From an uncultured Eubacteriales bacterium (GTDB lineage: Bacteria; Bacillota; Clostridia; Christensenellales; CAG-917): DNA of 64,000 nt. The position numbers and the translations under genes are program-made. Below, in pieces: positions 18,514 through 27,171 of the stretch. Where the stretch lies: positions 61,566 to 125,565 of the forward strand of contig URNP01000001.1 of NCBI GenBank assembly GCA_900549225.1. The letters run 5' to 3'. Below the pieces are notes generated by a model. That model was not told the origin of the DNA. It saw only the letters and a program-made list of their open reading frames with translations, and searched no databases. The stretch's first letter is position 1, and every line of letters starts with the position of its first letter.

Positions 18514-18960
18514 ATGAAAATCTCCAAAAAACCTATAGTTTTTGCGGCAGGCGGAATATGCTTGATAATTGCGCTGTTTGTGCTTTTCGGGTGCGTTTTT
18601 GCGCCTTGCAAGGTTGCAAATGCGGGACTTTGCAATTTGCTTACGCCCGAAATCGTTGCATTTTATGAAGAAGAAATAGCAAAAGAGGCGGTTTTGTCCA
18701 ACAAGAGCGACGATTACGTCGCGGCGATTGCGACGAGATACGGCATGGGATTGTCAAAAGCAAAATGCGCAATACTTCTTTACGATTTGGCAAATCGGAC
18801 GGGCGGCGGAACAACTTTTCCCGAAATCGCACGGATGAGTGAGTTCAAAATGCTTGCTTTTGCAAGGCAAAGAGGTTTGATCTTCTCGCATGATTTGCCC
18901 GAACAAGAGAAAGAGAGACTCAAACGAAGAGCGTCCGAATTGATAGGAATTAGATTGTAA
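18514..18960 (+). CDS. Small secreted or lipid-anchored protein of unknown function
   Basis: 148 residues. A hydrophobic helix (8-27) ends in VLFGC, a possible lipobox, and is followed by VANA, a possible signal-peptidase site. The mature part is helical and charged, with YGMGLSKAKCAILLYDLANRTGG and a Lys/Arg/Glu-rich end. I recognise no family. ACGGAGGTGA lies 5 nt before the ATG. It follows the lipoprotein gene by about 100 nt and precedes the transketolase promoter. Confidence 0.75.
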   Translation: MKISKKPIVFAAGGICLIIALFVLFGCVFAPCKVANAGLCNLLTPEIVAFYEEEIAKEAVLSNKSDDYVAAIATRYGMGLSKAKCAILLYDLANRTGGGTTFPEIARMSEFKMLAFARQRGLIFSHDLPEQEKERLKRRASELIGIRL

Positions 18961-18977
18961 CAAAACGCCGACAACAC

Positions 18978-19006
18978 TTGAAATGCGTGCTCGGTGATGA
19001 TATACT
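18978..19006 (+). promoter_or_regulatory. Promoter of the transketolase operon
   Basis: TTGAAA at 18978-18983, 17-nt spacer, TATACT at 19001-19006 with an upstream TG. The leader of about 19 nt carries AGGAGG. Confidence 0.82.
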
Positions 19007-19031
19007 GTCATTACCAAGCAGGAGGCGTAGT

Positions 19032-19853
19032 ATGGACAATACTCAAAAACAATTTTTGACCGCCAAGGCACGGCAACTCCGCGATGATGTCATCGAAACG
19101 ATCGGAAGATTCGGTTCGGGGCATATCGGCGGATCTATGTCGGTTATGGACGCTTTGACGGTCATTTATTATGCAAAAGCAAACGTCGACCCAAAAAACC
19201 CAAAGAAAATCGATCGTGACAGGGTGATTATGTCAAAGGGACACGCAGGCCCGGCAATGTATGCGGTGCTCGCAGATCTCGGTTATTTTCCGAAAGAGTG
19301 GCTTCACACTCTCAATCAGGGAGGGACGAATCTCCCTTCTCACTGCGATATGAACAAGACTCCCGGCATCGACATGACGGCAGGATCGCTCGGACAAGGG
19401 CTTTCGTGTGCGGCAGGTATGGCTCTCGCCGCAAAAATCGACGGCAATCCGGCTACGATATACTGCTTTATCGGCGACGGTGAAAGTCAGGAAGGTCAGA
19501 TTTGGGAGGCAAGTATGTTTGCCGGCTCTCACAAACTTGACAATCTCATCGTGCTTTTGGACTACAACAAGATGCAACTTGACGGCCCAGTATCCGATAT
19601 AAACGATATTGCTCCCGTTGAAGACAAGTGGAGAGCGTTCGGATTTTACGTCCAAAGCGTTGACGGACACGATATAGAAGCAATCTCAAACGCAATCGAC
19701 AATGCAAAAGCACAGCATGAAAAGGCAAATATGATCGTGCTCAACACGATAAAAGGCAAGGGCGCTTCCTTTGCAGAGGCGGCGGCAAACTGCCATAGCA
19801 TGAGCGTCTCCGAAGAAATGTGGAGAAAAGAAACGGGGAGGTATGAGCAATGA
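19032..19853 (+). CDS. Transketolase, N-terminal (thiamine-diphosphate-binding) subunit
   Basis: 273 residues. It forms the ThDP-binding half of a two-chain transketolase, which moves two-carbon ketol units between sugar phosphates in the non-oxidative pentose phosphate pathway. Signatures are SGHIGGSMS, the GHAGPAMYA segment, the LGQGLSCAAGMA helix and the GDGESQEGQ...N metal/ThDP motif. The start is the ATG at 19032, with AGGAGG 8 nt upstream. Its stop overlaps the start of the C-terminal subunit gene by 4 nt (ATGA), so the subunits are made together. Split transketolases are common in Clostridia and Archaea. Confidence 0.96.
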   Translation: MDNTQKQFLTAKARQLRDDVIETIGRFGSGHIGGSMSVMDALTVIYYAKANVDPKNPKKIDRDRVIMSKGHAGPAMYAVLADLGYFPKEWLHTLNQGGTNLPSHCDMNKTPGIDMTAGSLGQGLSCAAGMALAAKIDGNPATIYCFIGDGESQEGQIWEASMFAGSHKLDNLIVLLDYNKMQLDGPVSDINDIAPVEDKWRAFGFYVQSVDGHDIEAISNAIDNAKAQHEKANMIVLNTIKGKGASFAEAAANCHSMSVSEEMWRKETGRYEQ

Positions 19854-20794
19854 CAGACGATAGAGAAATGCGCCAGACGCTTGCAAACGCTCTCGTTCAA
19901 AGAGCAAAAACCGACGAACGTATCGTCGTGCTCGAAGCCGATCTGATGAGTTGCCACGCGACCAAGGTTTTCAAGCAAGAATTCCCCAAAAGATTCGTAA
20001 ACGTCGGCATTGCCGAGCAGAATATGATAGGAATTGCGGCAGGAATGTCTGCAATGGGCAAGATCCCGTTTGCATACAGTTTCGGCCCGTTTGCCACACG
20101 CAGATGCTACGACCAGATTTTCATTTCCGTGGCATATGCGCATCAAAACGTAAAAATCGTCGGGTCTGATCCCGGCGTAACCGCAGAATACAACGGCGGC
20201 ACGCATATGCCGTTTGAGGATATGGCGCTTATGAGAGCGATTCCGCATATGGTTTGTTTCGAGCCCGTTGACGCGACTATGCTTGAAAAGGCAGTCGATC
20301 AGATCGCGGATTATCCGGGTGCGGTTTACATTCGTATGCAACGCAAAAAAGCGGAGAAGGTGTTTGACGAATCCCTCGACTTCGAACTTGGCAAAGCAAT
20401 CACCATAAAGGACGGCAAAGACGTCACTCTTATTGCAAGCGGCATTATGGTTTCAAGAGCAATCGAGGCAGCGCAAACTCTTGCGTCGGAAGGCATCGAC
20501 GCACGGGTGGTGAATATCCACACTTGGAAGCCTATCGACAGCGACGCAATCGTTGCTTGCGCAAAGGAAACGGGCGCAATCGTCACTTGCGAAAACCACA
20601 ACGTTGTGAACGGATTGGGTAGCGCCGTTGCAGAAGTCGTGTGTCAGAATTTGCCCGTACCTATGCGTATGGTCGGTGTGAAAGACGAGTTCGGACAAGT
20701 CGGCAAAAACGCGTATTTGAGCGAGCAATATCATCTCACGGCGCAAGACATCGTTGAGGCGGCAAGAGATATCGTAAGCAAGAAAAACAAATAA
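19850..20794 (+). CDS. Transketolase, C-terminal subunit
   Basis: 314 residues, complementing the N-terminal subunit. It contains the pyrimidine-binding domain (NVGIAEQNMIGIAAGMS, with the Glu that activates ThDP) and the C-terminal transketolase domain. FGPFATRRCYDQI and HMPFEDMALMRA match the family. It is translationally coupled to the preceding gene by an ATGA overlap. The two-subunit enzyme is expected to be cytosolic. A sugar-specific relative of 1-deoxyxylulose-phosphate synthase is less likely because DXS is one chain of about 620 residues. Confidence 0.96.
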   Translation: MTDDREMRQTLANALVQRAKTDERIVVLEADLMSCHATKVFKQEFPKRFVNVGIAEQNMIGIAAGMSAMGKIPFAYSFGPFATRRCYDQIFISVAYAHQNVKIVGSDPGVTAEYNGGTHMPFEDMALMRAIPHMVCFEPVDATMLEKAVDQIADYPGAVYIRMQRKKAEKVFDESLDFELGKAITIKDGKDVTLIASGIMVSRAIEAAQTLASEGIDARVVNIHTWKPIDSDAIVACAKETGAIVTCENHNVVNGLGSAVAEVVCQNLPVPMRMVGVKDEFGQVGKNAYLSEQYHLTAQDIVEAARDIVSKKNK

Positions 20795-20821
20795 TTTGAA
20801 AAATAAAAAACGATTATAATG

Positions 20822-20852
20822 ACAAAAGCGACGGTTTTTCCGTCGCTTTTGT
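20822..20852. terminator. Bidirectional terminator between transketolase and glnN
   Basis: Perfect 13-bp stem (20822-20834 with 20840-20852) and 5-nt T loop, lying between the two convergent stop codons. Confidence 0.88.
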
Positions 20853-20883
20853 GCATATAAACGTTTTGTTTTAAAAATTTTAA

Positions 20884-22962
20884 TTAGTGCACGGAGAACA
20901 ATAAGTCGCCGTAGGAAGGCACGGGCCAATACTCTTTTGAGGTGAGCAATTCCATTTCGTCAACGGTATTGCGAAGGGCGTTCATCGCAACGAGCACTTC
21001 GTCGTGATAGCAACGACCGCCTTGCAGGTTTTCACCGAGCGAGTGTGCCTTTTTAAGAGCGTCTTTCAAATCTTGCACGCGTGAAGTTGCATCCTTGAGA
21101 TGCTTTGCAAGGTTTGTGCAAATATCCTTTTCTTCGTCTGCCTCGATTCCGAGCGCAAGGCTTTCGTTTGCGGATTTTGCAACGTCGCATTTATATTTTA
21201 TGACGGCAGGGATTATGTCCATAGTTGCCATATCGAGCATCGTCATGGCTTCGATATTGAGAAGTTTGCAATAGTTCTGCACGTAAATGTCTTCTCTCGA
21301 TTTGAGTTCCGCTTCGCTGAAAACGTGCATATGACGGAACAATTCGACGTTCTTTTCGCTCGTGATATACGGGAGTGCGTCTATGGTGGAGGACAGATTC
21401 AGCAAGCCTCTCTTTTCTGCTTCTTTCGTCCATTCGTCAGAATAGTTGTTGCCGTTGAAGATGATTTTGCCATGCTCGGTCATCACTCGTTTGATGATAT
21501 CGGTTATGCCTTGGTTGATATACTCGACTTGCTCGAGTTCGTCGGCAAACTTCTCGAATTGCTCTGCCATTATCGTGTTGAGAACGACGTTTACGCTCGC
21601 AATGGATTGCGACGAGCCGGGCATACGGAACTCGAATTTATTTCCCGTGAAAGCAAACGGAGAAGTACGGTTGCGGTCGGACGAGTCCATAGCAAATTTC
21701 GGCAGGACGTGCACGCCGATTTCAACCTCGCATTTTGCACGCCTCGAATACGTGCGGCCGTCTGCGATTGCTTGCATAATGCCCGTGAGTTCTTCTCCGA
21801 GGAACATGCTCACGATTGCGGGCGGTGCTTCGTTTGCTCCGAGACGATGGTCGTTTGAAGCCGACGCAACCGCAATGCGAAGCAAATCCTGATGACTGTC
21901 AACCGCGGCAATCACCGCTGCGAGAATGAGCAAAAATTGCGCGTTATCCTGCGGACTCTTGCCGGGATCGAGCAGATTGCCCGAATCCGTCGAAATGGAC
22001 CAGTTGTTGTGCTTGCCGCTTCCGTTGACGCCGGCAAACGGCTTTTCGTGAAGAAGGCACGTCATGTTGTGCTTTGCCGCAACCTTTTTCATGATCTCCA
22101 TCGTGAGTTGGTTTTGATCGGTCGCAACGTTGACGGTGGTGTAAATTGGTGCGAATTCGTGCTGTGCGGGAGCAACTTCGTTGTGCTTCGTTTTTGCGAG
22201 AATGCCGAGTTTCCACAGTTCCTCGTCAAGTTCTTTCATATATTTGACCACGCGCGGCTTGATTGCGCCGAAATAGTGGTCACTGAGTTCTTGCCCCTTG
22301 GGAGGACGTGCTCCGAACAGCGTGCGGCCTGTGTAGAACAAGTCTTTGCGCTTTTCGTACATTGCCGTGTCGATGAGGAAGTACTCTTGCTCAGGGCCTA
22401 CGGATACGTTTATGCGTTCGGTTTTTTTGCCGAGAATGGACAGCAGACGAGTGCCTTGTTTGTTGATCGCTTCCATCGAACGCAAAAGAGGAGTCTTTTT
22501 GTCGAGAGCGTCGCCGTTATACGAACAGAACGCCGTCGGAATACACAAGATGCCGTCCTTGATAAATGCGTACGAGGTGGGGTCCCATGCGGTGTATCCT
22601 CTTGCCTCGAACGTGGAGCGCAAACCGCCGCTAGGGAAAGAACTCGCGTCGGGTTCGCCTTTTATCAATTCCTTTCCGCTAAGTTCCATAATCACGCCGC
22701 CGTTTTTGGTGGGCGAAATGAAAGAGTCGTGTTTTTCCGCCGTGATTCCCGTGAGCGGTTGAAACCAGTGAGTGAAGTGCGTCACACCTTTTTCTACAGC
22801 CCAGTCCTTCATTTCGTTTGCGATAATGTTTGCCGTTTCTCTCGACAGCGGCAAATCCAGCGCGCAACATCTCTTGAGTTCGCGATAAGTGTCTTTGGGC
22901 AATCTCTTGCTCATCACTCGGTCGTCAAACACCATGCTTCCGTATAAATCCGACATCAACAT
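20884..22962 (-). CDS. glnN: Glutamine synthetase, type III
   Basis: 692 residues, the size of type III enzymes (type I is about 450). It makes glutamine from glutamate, ammonia and ATP. Family features: FTHWFQPLTG near the N-terminus, the EQEYFLID metal-binding strand, NEVAPAQHEFAP, GSGKHNNWS and NRTSPFAFTGNKFEFRMPGS. I place the start at 22962 rather than the longer frame from 23004, because a consensus promoter's -10 box covers codons 2-4 of the longer frame and GGAG lies 9 nt before ATG 22962. Nitrogen-linked regulation is likely but I see no known motif. Confidence 0.95.
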   Translation of the reverse strand: MLMSDLYGSMVFDDRVMSKRLPKDTYRELKRCCALDLPLSRETANIIANEMKDWAVEKGVTHFTHWFQPLTGITAEKHDSFISPTKNGGVIMELSGKELIKGEPDASSFPSGGLRSTFEARGYTAWDPTSYAFIKDGILCIPTAFCSYNGDALDKKTPLLRSMEAINKQGTRLLSILGKKTERINVSVGPEQEYFLIDTAMYEKRKDLFYTGRTLFGARPPKGQELSDHYFGAIKPRVVKYMKELDEELWKLGILAKTKHNEVAPAQHEFAPIYTTVNVATDQNQLTMEIMKKVAAKHNMTCLLHEKPFAGVNGSGKHNNWSISTDSGNLLDPGKSPQDNAQFLLILAAVIAAVDSHQDLLRIAVASASNDHRLGANEAPPAIVSMFLGEELTGIMQAIADGRTYSRRAKCEVEIGVHVLPKFAMDSSDRNRTSPFAFTGNKFEFRMPGSSQSIASVNVVLNTIMAEQFEKFADELEQVEYINQGITDIIKRVMTEHGKIIFNGNNYSDEWTKEAEKRGLLNLSSTIDALPYITSEKNVELFRHMHVFSEAELKSREDIYVQNYCKLLNIEAMTMLDMATMDIIPAVIKYKCDVAKSANESLALGIEADEEKDICTNLAKHLKDATSRVQDLKDALKKAHSLGENLQGGRCYHDEVLVAMNALRNTVDEMELLTSKEYWPVPSYGDLLFSVH

Positions 22963-22993
22963 AAACGATTTCTCCAAAGTTTTTATAGATTCG

Positions 22994-23021
22994 ATTATAG
23001 ACATAATATTCCAAAAGTCAA
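22994..23021 (-). promoter_or_regulatory. Promoter of glnN
   Basis: Minus strand TTGACT (23016-23021), 16-nt spacer, TATAAT (22994-22999). Transcription would start near 22987, inside the longest open frame, which is why the shorter start is preferred. Confidence 0.85.
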
Positions 23022-23356
23022 AAGATTTCGCGCAAAAAAATTCGATATTAACAAAATGGATAAATATTCATTAAAAATGCTATTTTTATTCATATTTTTT
23101 GGATATTCATTCGCTTACTATATGCAATTATAAATCAATCGCAGAAATTATGCTTTTCAAAAAGTGTCAAAAACCGGGTGTTTTTCGGTTGTTTTTTGCC
23201 GTTTGCTCTAACGTGTTCTTTTGCTTGTTCTATCTGCTTTTTTTGTTTAAGTGATATTTTTGCAATACTTCTCCTTTGGATTTTGTGGTTTTTTACGACT
23301 GTTTCGCGGAGAATGATTTTTCTGATTAAGAAGTTGACGGCGCGGCGTTAATTGAG
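23022..23356. other. AT-rich intergenic region between glnN and purB promoters
   Basis: No credible coding frame. It is rich in T tracts. One small hairpin (AACCG at 23172-23176 with CGGTT at 23186-23190) is followed by GTTTTTT and could be a terminator of an unannotated plus-strand transcript, but no promoter or gene for such a transcript is evident. Confidence 0.45.
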
Positions 23357-23385
23357 TTGACAAATAGGTGGTTGAATGTTAATAT
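23357..23385 (+). promoter_or_regulatory. Promoter of purB
   Basis: TTGACA at 23357-23362, 17-nt spacer, TAATAT at 23380-23385. Transcription should start near 23392. Confidence 0.85.
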
Positions 23386-23413
23386 ATCTATAGAAAATAT
23401 ATAGACAAGCACG

Positions 23414-23467
23414 AGTGTTCACAATTTTTTTTTAACCTTACGGTTGAAAAGGATTTGAACACTTTTT
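23414..23467 (+). promoter_or_regulatory. Structured purB leader, possible attenuator
   Basis: AGTGTTCA (23414-23421) pairs with TGAACACT (23456-23463) over 8 bp, followed by TTTTG. Inside lies a small AACC/GGTT hairpin (23434-23437 with 23442-23445) preceded by nine T. Alternating structures in a roughly 93-nt leader before a purine gene suggest attenuation, but it matches no known riboswitch. Confidence 0.4.
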
Positions 23468-23484
23468 GTTTGTCAGAGGTACGT

Positions 23485-24915
23485 ATGGATACTTATGTGT
23501 CGCCGCTTTGCCAAAGATATGCAAGCAAAAAGATGCAATACGTCTTTTCTCCCGATTTCAAGTTCGGCACTTGGCGCAAACTGTGGATTGCTCTTGCCGA
23601 GGCGGAAAAGGAACTCGGAATCGACATAACCGACGAACAAATCAATGAGATGAAGGCGCATATCGACGATATCGATTACGATATGGCGGCGCAAAAAGAA
23701 AAGGAAGTGCGACACGACGTTATGGCGCACGTTCTCACTTTCGGCGAAGCGTGTCCTCTTGCAAAGCCCATCATTCACCTCGGTGCTACGAGTTGCTACG
23801 TCGGCGACAACACGGACATAATCCAAATGCGCGAAGGTTTGTTGGTTTTGCGAGAAGAACTGCTTGCGTGCATAAAAACTTTGCGTGATTTCGCAATGGA
23901 AAACAAAGGACTTGCAACGCTTGCGTTCACGCACTTTCAAGCGGCGCAACCCACGACGGTCGGCAAGAGAGCGACGCTTTATATTCAAGATCTCGTAAAC
24001 GATCTCGACAATCTCGATTTTCAACTTTCGAGATTGCGCCTGCTCGGTTGCAAAGGTACGACGGGCACGGCGGCGAGTTTTCTTGAATTGTTCGAGGGCG
24101 ATGACGAAAAAGTCAAGGCTCTCGACAGTGCGATCGCAAAGAAAACGGGCTTTGAAGGAACGTATGCCGTGAGCGGTCAGACGTACTCGAGAAAGGTGGA
24201 TTACAATGTGCTTTCGGTGCTTTGCTCCATTGCTCAAAGCGCAACGAAGTTTTCAAACGATATACGCCTTTTGTCCCATCTCAAAGAGGTCGAAGAGCCT
24301 TTCGAGTCAAAGCAAATCGGATCGTCCGCAATGGCGTACAAGCGCAATCCTATGAGAAGCGAACGTATGGCTTCGCTTGCAAGATACGTCATATGCGACA
24401 GTATGAATCCTGCAATCACCGCGTCGGCTCAATGGTTTGAAAGAACGCTTGACGATAGCGCGAACAGACGTATCGCAATACCCGAAGCGTTTTTGGCTGT
24501 AGACGCGATATTGGCACTTTACAACAACATAATCGGCGGTTTAACCCTTTATCCGCGCATTATCGAGAAACATTTGACCGACGAATTGCCGTTTATGGCA
24601 ACGGAAAATATCCTCATGTATTGCGTGTCCAAGAAGGGTGGTGACAGACAGGTTTTGCACGAGAGAATAAGGCAACACTCAGTTGCCGCGTCGAAAGCGA
24701 TCAAACTCGATGGCAAAGAAAACGACTTGCTTGAGAGAATCCTCAACGATGAAGCGTTTGGACTGTCAAAAGAGGAATTGGACTCAATCCTTGACGTCAA
24801 AGCGTTTACGGGAAGAGCGGAAAAACAAGTGGAAGAGTACGTTTGTCAAATCGTCGATCCGCTTCTTGAGAGCAACAAAGACGGTATCGGTCAGCCGAGC
24901 GCAATCAACGTCTGA
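23485..24915 (+). CDS. purB: Adenylosuccinate lyase
   Basis: 476 residues. It removes fumarate from SAICAR and from adenylosuccinate, acting twice in purine synthesis. The fumarase-superfamily signature appears as GSSAMAYKRNP (catalytic Ser loop), with the HLGATSCYVGDN and QAAQPTTVGKR segments carrying active-site residues. The length and the long helical C-terminus fit the animal/Clostridia-type PurB. The start at 23485 is backed by AGAGGT; an upstream TTG in frame lies inside the leader hairpin. purA follows after 42 nt, so the last two steps to AMP are encoded together. Confidence 0.96.
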   Translation: MDTYVSPLCQRYASKKMQYVFSPDFKFGTWRKLWIALAEAEKELGIDITDEQINEMKAHIDDIDYDMAAQKEKEVRHDVMAHVLTFGEACPLAKPIIHLGATSCYVGDNTDIIQMREGLLVLREELLACIKTLRDFAMENKGLATLAFTHFQAAQPTTVGKRATLYIQDLVNDLDNLDFQLSRLRLLGCKGTTGTAASFLELFEGDDEKVKALDSAIAKKTGFEGTYAVSGQTYSRKVDYNVLSVLCSIAQSATKFSNDIRLLSHLKEVEEPFESKQIGSSAMAYKRNPMRSERMASLARYVICDSMNPAITASAQWFERTLDDSANRRIAIPEAFLAVDAILALYNNIIGGLTLYPRIIEKHLTDELPFMATENILMYCVSKKGGDRQVLHERIRQHSVAASKAIKLDGKENDLLERILNDEAFGLSKEELDSILDVKAFTGRAEKQVEEYVCQIVDPLLESNKDGIGQPSAINV

Positions 24916-24957
24916 TCGGACGAATAACGAAGAATAAAATTTTTTAGAGGTATACAT

Positions 24958-26229
24958 ATGCTTACATCAATTGTTGGTATCAACTGGGGTGACGAAGGCA
25001 AGGGCAGAATGGTCGATTTGCTTTCTCAAGAGCAGGACGTCGTCGTCCGCTATCAAGGCGGAAACAACGCAGGACACACCGTCATCAACGACAAAGGCAA
25101 ATTCGTCCTTAACCTGTTGCCGTCCGCAATACTGCGCGAGGACAAGGTCAACGTCATGGGCAACGGTATGGTCGTGGATATCGAGCACCTCTGCAAAGAA
25201 ATCGCAAAACTCAGAGAAGGCGGAATCGTAATAACTCCCGACAATCTCAAAATCAGCGATAAAGCCGTGGTGTGCTGTCCTTACAACGTCGCGCAGGACT
25301 GCCTCGAAGAAGACAGACTCGGCGACAAAAAGTTCGGTTCTACCAGAAGAGGTATCGCTCCTATCTATGCCGACAAGTATATGAAAAAAGCAATTCGTAT
25401 GGGCGATATCCTTCATCCCGAATATCTCCGCTCGCGCCTCGAAACCATCGTTGAATGGAAAAACCTCACGATCGAAGGTTCGTATCACGCAGAAGGTTAC
25501 ACCGTGGAAGGTCTGCTTGAATGGTTCGACAAATACGGAACGCCTCTCAAAGACTATATCTGCGACACGGGCTACTATCTCGATAAGGCGCTCAAAGCAG
25601 GCAAAAACGTTATGCTCGAGGCTCAACTCGGCGCACTTCGCGACATAGATTTCGGCATTTATCCTTACACGACCAGTTCGTCCACGATCACTGCGTACGG
25701 TCCTGTCGGCGCAGGTATCCCCAATCACAAAGTGGAAAAGGCAATCGGCGTTATGAAAGCGTATTCCACTTGCGTAGGAGAAGGTCCGTTCACCGCAGAA
25801 ATGTTTGGTGAAGAAGCCGAAAGACTCCGCAAAGCAGGCGGCGAATACGGTGCGGCAACCGGCCGTCCTCGCAGAGTCGGCGGATTTGACGTCGTTGCGT
25901 CCAAATACGGTTGTATGGTGCAAGCAGCATCCGAAATCGCACTCACAAAACTCGATATTCTCGACACGATGGACAAAATTCCCGTCTGCGTAAGTTACGA
26001 CGTGAACGGCACGACCGTCGACGAATTCCCATCCGGAGAAGCACTCAACGTCGCAAAACCCAACGTCGTCTATCTTGACGGTTGGAATTGCCCCACGGCC
26101 TCTTGCCGCCGTTACGAGGAACTTCCTCTCAACGCGCGCAAATATATCGAGTTTATCGAAAAAGCAGTCGATTGCAAGATTAGGTATATATCGGTTGGCG
26201 CAGAGCGCGACTCCATCATAGTAAAATAA
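24958..26229 (+). CDS. purA: Adenylosuccinate synthetase
   Basis: 423 residues, typical. It joins IMP and aspartate with GTP to give adenylosuccinate, the substrate of PurB. The N-terminal GTP/IMP-binding loop WGDEGKGRMVD (11-21) and GGNNAGHTV are diagnostic, as are QLGALRDIDFGIYPYTTSS and the late ATGRPRRVGGFD. AGAGGT stands 9 nt before the ATG. It is probably co-transcribed with purB. Its last three codons lie inside the left arm of a long inverted repeat, so the element also supplies its stop context. Confidence 0.97.
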   Translation: MLTSIVGINWGDEGKGRMVDLLSQEQDVVVRYQGGNNAGHTVINDKGKFVLNLLPSAILREDKVNVMGNGMVVDIEHLCKEIAKLREGGIVITPDNLKISDKAVVCCPYNVAQDCLEEDRLGDKKFGSTRRGIAPIYADKYMKKAIRMGDILHPEYLRSRLETIVEWKNLTIEGSYHAEGYTVEGLLEWFDKYGTPLKDYICDTGYYLDKALKAGKNVMLEAQLGALRDIDFGIYPYTTSSSTITAYGPVGAGIPNHKVEKAIGVMKAYSTCVGEGPFTAEMFGEEAERLRKAGGEYGAATGRPRRVGGFDVVASKYGCMVQAASEIALTKLDILDTMDKIPVCVSYDVNGTTVDEFPSGEALNVAKPNVVYLDGWNCPTASCRRYEELPLNARKYIEFIEKAVDCKIRYISVGAERDSIIVK

Positions 26230-26353
26230 CGCGCTATTGAGCGAATAACGGTGTCAATACCCCTCGCTTGCCAACTCATGTACGTAGATGTACATTAGGG
26301 TTGTCATTCGAGGGGTATTTCCTTGTCCTTAATCTCAATAGCGCGTTATTTTA
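26222..26353. repeat. 132-bp near-palindromic element with 20-bp perfect terminal inverted repeats
   Basis: Arms 26222-26241 and 26334-26353 are perfect 20-bp inverted repeats. Inside are perfect 11-bp repeats AATACCCCTCG/CGAGGGGTATT (26256-26266 with 26309-26319) and a central ATGTAC/GTACAT hairpin (26278-26283 with 26290-26295). Partial pairing (TG.CAAC) continues between them, so the whole element can fold on itself. It lies between convergent genes, overlaps the stop codon of purA, and could be a MITE-like insertion that now serves as a bidirectional terminator. I found no second copy in the window. Confidence 0.7.
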
Positions 26354-26392
26354 TTAGTGATTTTATTAATGATTGGATTCAAATTAAAATAA

Positions 26393-26605
26393 TCAATCTC
26401 TGTTAAATAGCGAATCTAAGGTTACGTCGAAAAAGTCGGCAAGCGCAATCAGTGTGTCAAAATCAGGATTGACCGCGTTGGTTTCATATCTTGTGTAATT
26501 CACTCTCGATATGTGCAACGCATTCGCAACTTGTTGTTGCGTCAAGTGTGCGCTCATGCGCAATTGTTTTAAATTTTCGCCGATTTGATTTTTCATACTT
26601 GACAT
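26393..26605 (-). CDS. Small XRE-family repressor
   Basis: 70 residues, almost entirely one HTH_3 domain: IGENLKQLRMSAHLTQQQVANALHISRVNYTRYETNAVNP-type helices (recognition helix around SRVNYTRYE), with LALADFFDVTLDSLF closing the fold. It should bind DNA as a dimer. Two 16-bp TGTACAAAATNTGTAC sites lie directly upstream, 31 bp apart, overlapping its promoter, so autoregulation is likely. The start could be ATG 26605, 9 nt after a possible -10 box, or ATG 26596. It lies downstream of a second XRE gene on the same strand. Confidence 0.88.
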   Translation of the reverse strand: MSSMKNQIGENLKQLRMSAHLTQQQVANALHISRVNYTRYETNAVNPDFDTLIALADFFDVTLDSLFNRD

Positions 26606-26652
26606 TGTACAAAATATGTACTACAATAAATAAAAATGTACAAAATCTGTAC
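26606..26652 (-). promoter_or_regulatory. Paired operator and promoter of the small XRE gene
   Basis: TGTACAAAATATGTAC at 26606-26621 and TGTACAAAATCTGTAC at 26637-26652, centres 31 bp apart (about three helical turns). On the minus strand, TTGTAC (26638-26643), 17-nt spacer and TACATA (26615-26620) could form the promoter, so both sites would block it. Confidence 0.6.
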
Positions 26653-26678
26653 AGTGCAAACATTAAAAAAATCAAAGA

Positions 26679-27131
26679 CTAATCGCGACCGACGAGGGCG
26701 TCGAGGGTGATATCGAGCGAAGTCGCCACGACGATGAGACTGTGTATGCTCGGAAGGCTTTCGCCTTTGCGCCAAGAAGTAATTTTGCTTCGGGAAATAC
26801 CCGTTCTCTTTACGAGCCTGTATTTGGAGATTTTCTTTTCGTGCAAAATCTCTTCAAAGTGGTCGCTGAATGAGGAAAAGGGTGTGTGCGGTGTGTATTG
26901 CACGTCGATTTCTTTGAGTCCGAAAAGATAATCGAGCGAACAGCCGAAATAATCCGCAAGCGCAAGAGCGTTTTCAAAACTAGGAACGGATACCTTGCGT
27001 ATCCACTTGTAAATCGCAGACGGATTGAGATTCAAATCTTGTGCCAGAAAGTTGACGGAGGATTTGTTTTCTTGCAAGAGGTCGCAAAGTCTCTCCGAGA
27101 AGAATTCTGTTGTTTCGTCAAATTCAGACAT
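26679..27131 (-). CDS. Double-HTH XRE-family regulator
   Basis: 150 residues with two helix-turn-helix domains in tandem. The first is at about 12-60 (VNFLAQDLNLNPSAIYKWIRKVSVPSFENALALADYF) and the second at about 88-145 (KISKYRLVKRTGISRSKITSWRKGESLPSIHSLIVVA). Each looks complete, so one chain could contact two half-sites. It is transcribed away from a 52-residue gene with a strong promoter and an inverted repeat between them, which suggests that it controls that gene and itself. A ribosome site AGGAG lies about 11 nt before the ATG. Function beyond DNA binding is unknown. Confidence 0.85.
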   Translation of the reverse strand: MSEFDETTEFFSERLCDLLQENKSSVNFLAQDLNLNPSAIYKWIRKVSVPSFENALALADYFGCSLDYLFGLKEIDVQYTPHTPFSSFSDHFEEILHEKKISKYRLVKRTGISRSKITSWRKGESLPSIHSLIVVATSLDITLDALVGRD

Positions 27132-27171
27132 AATGCGACAAACTCCTACAATTTTTTACAAAATAAGTATG

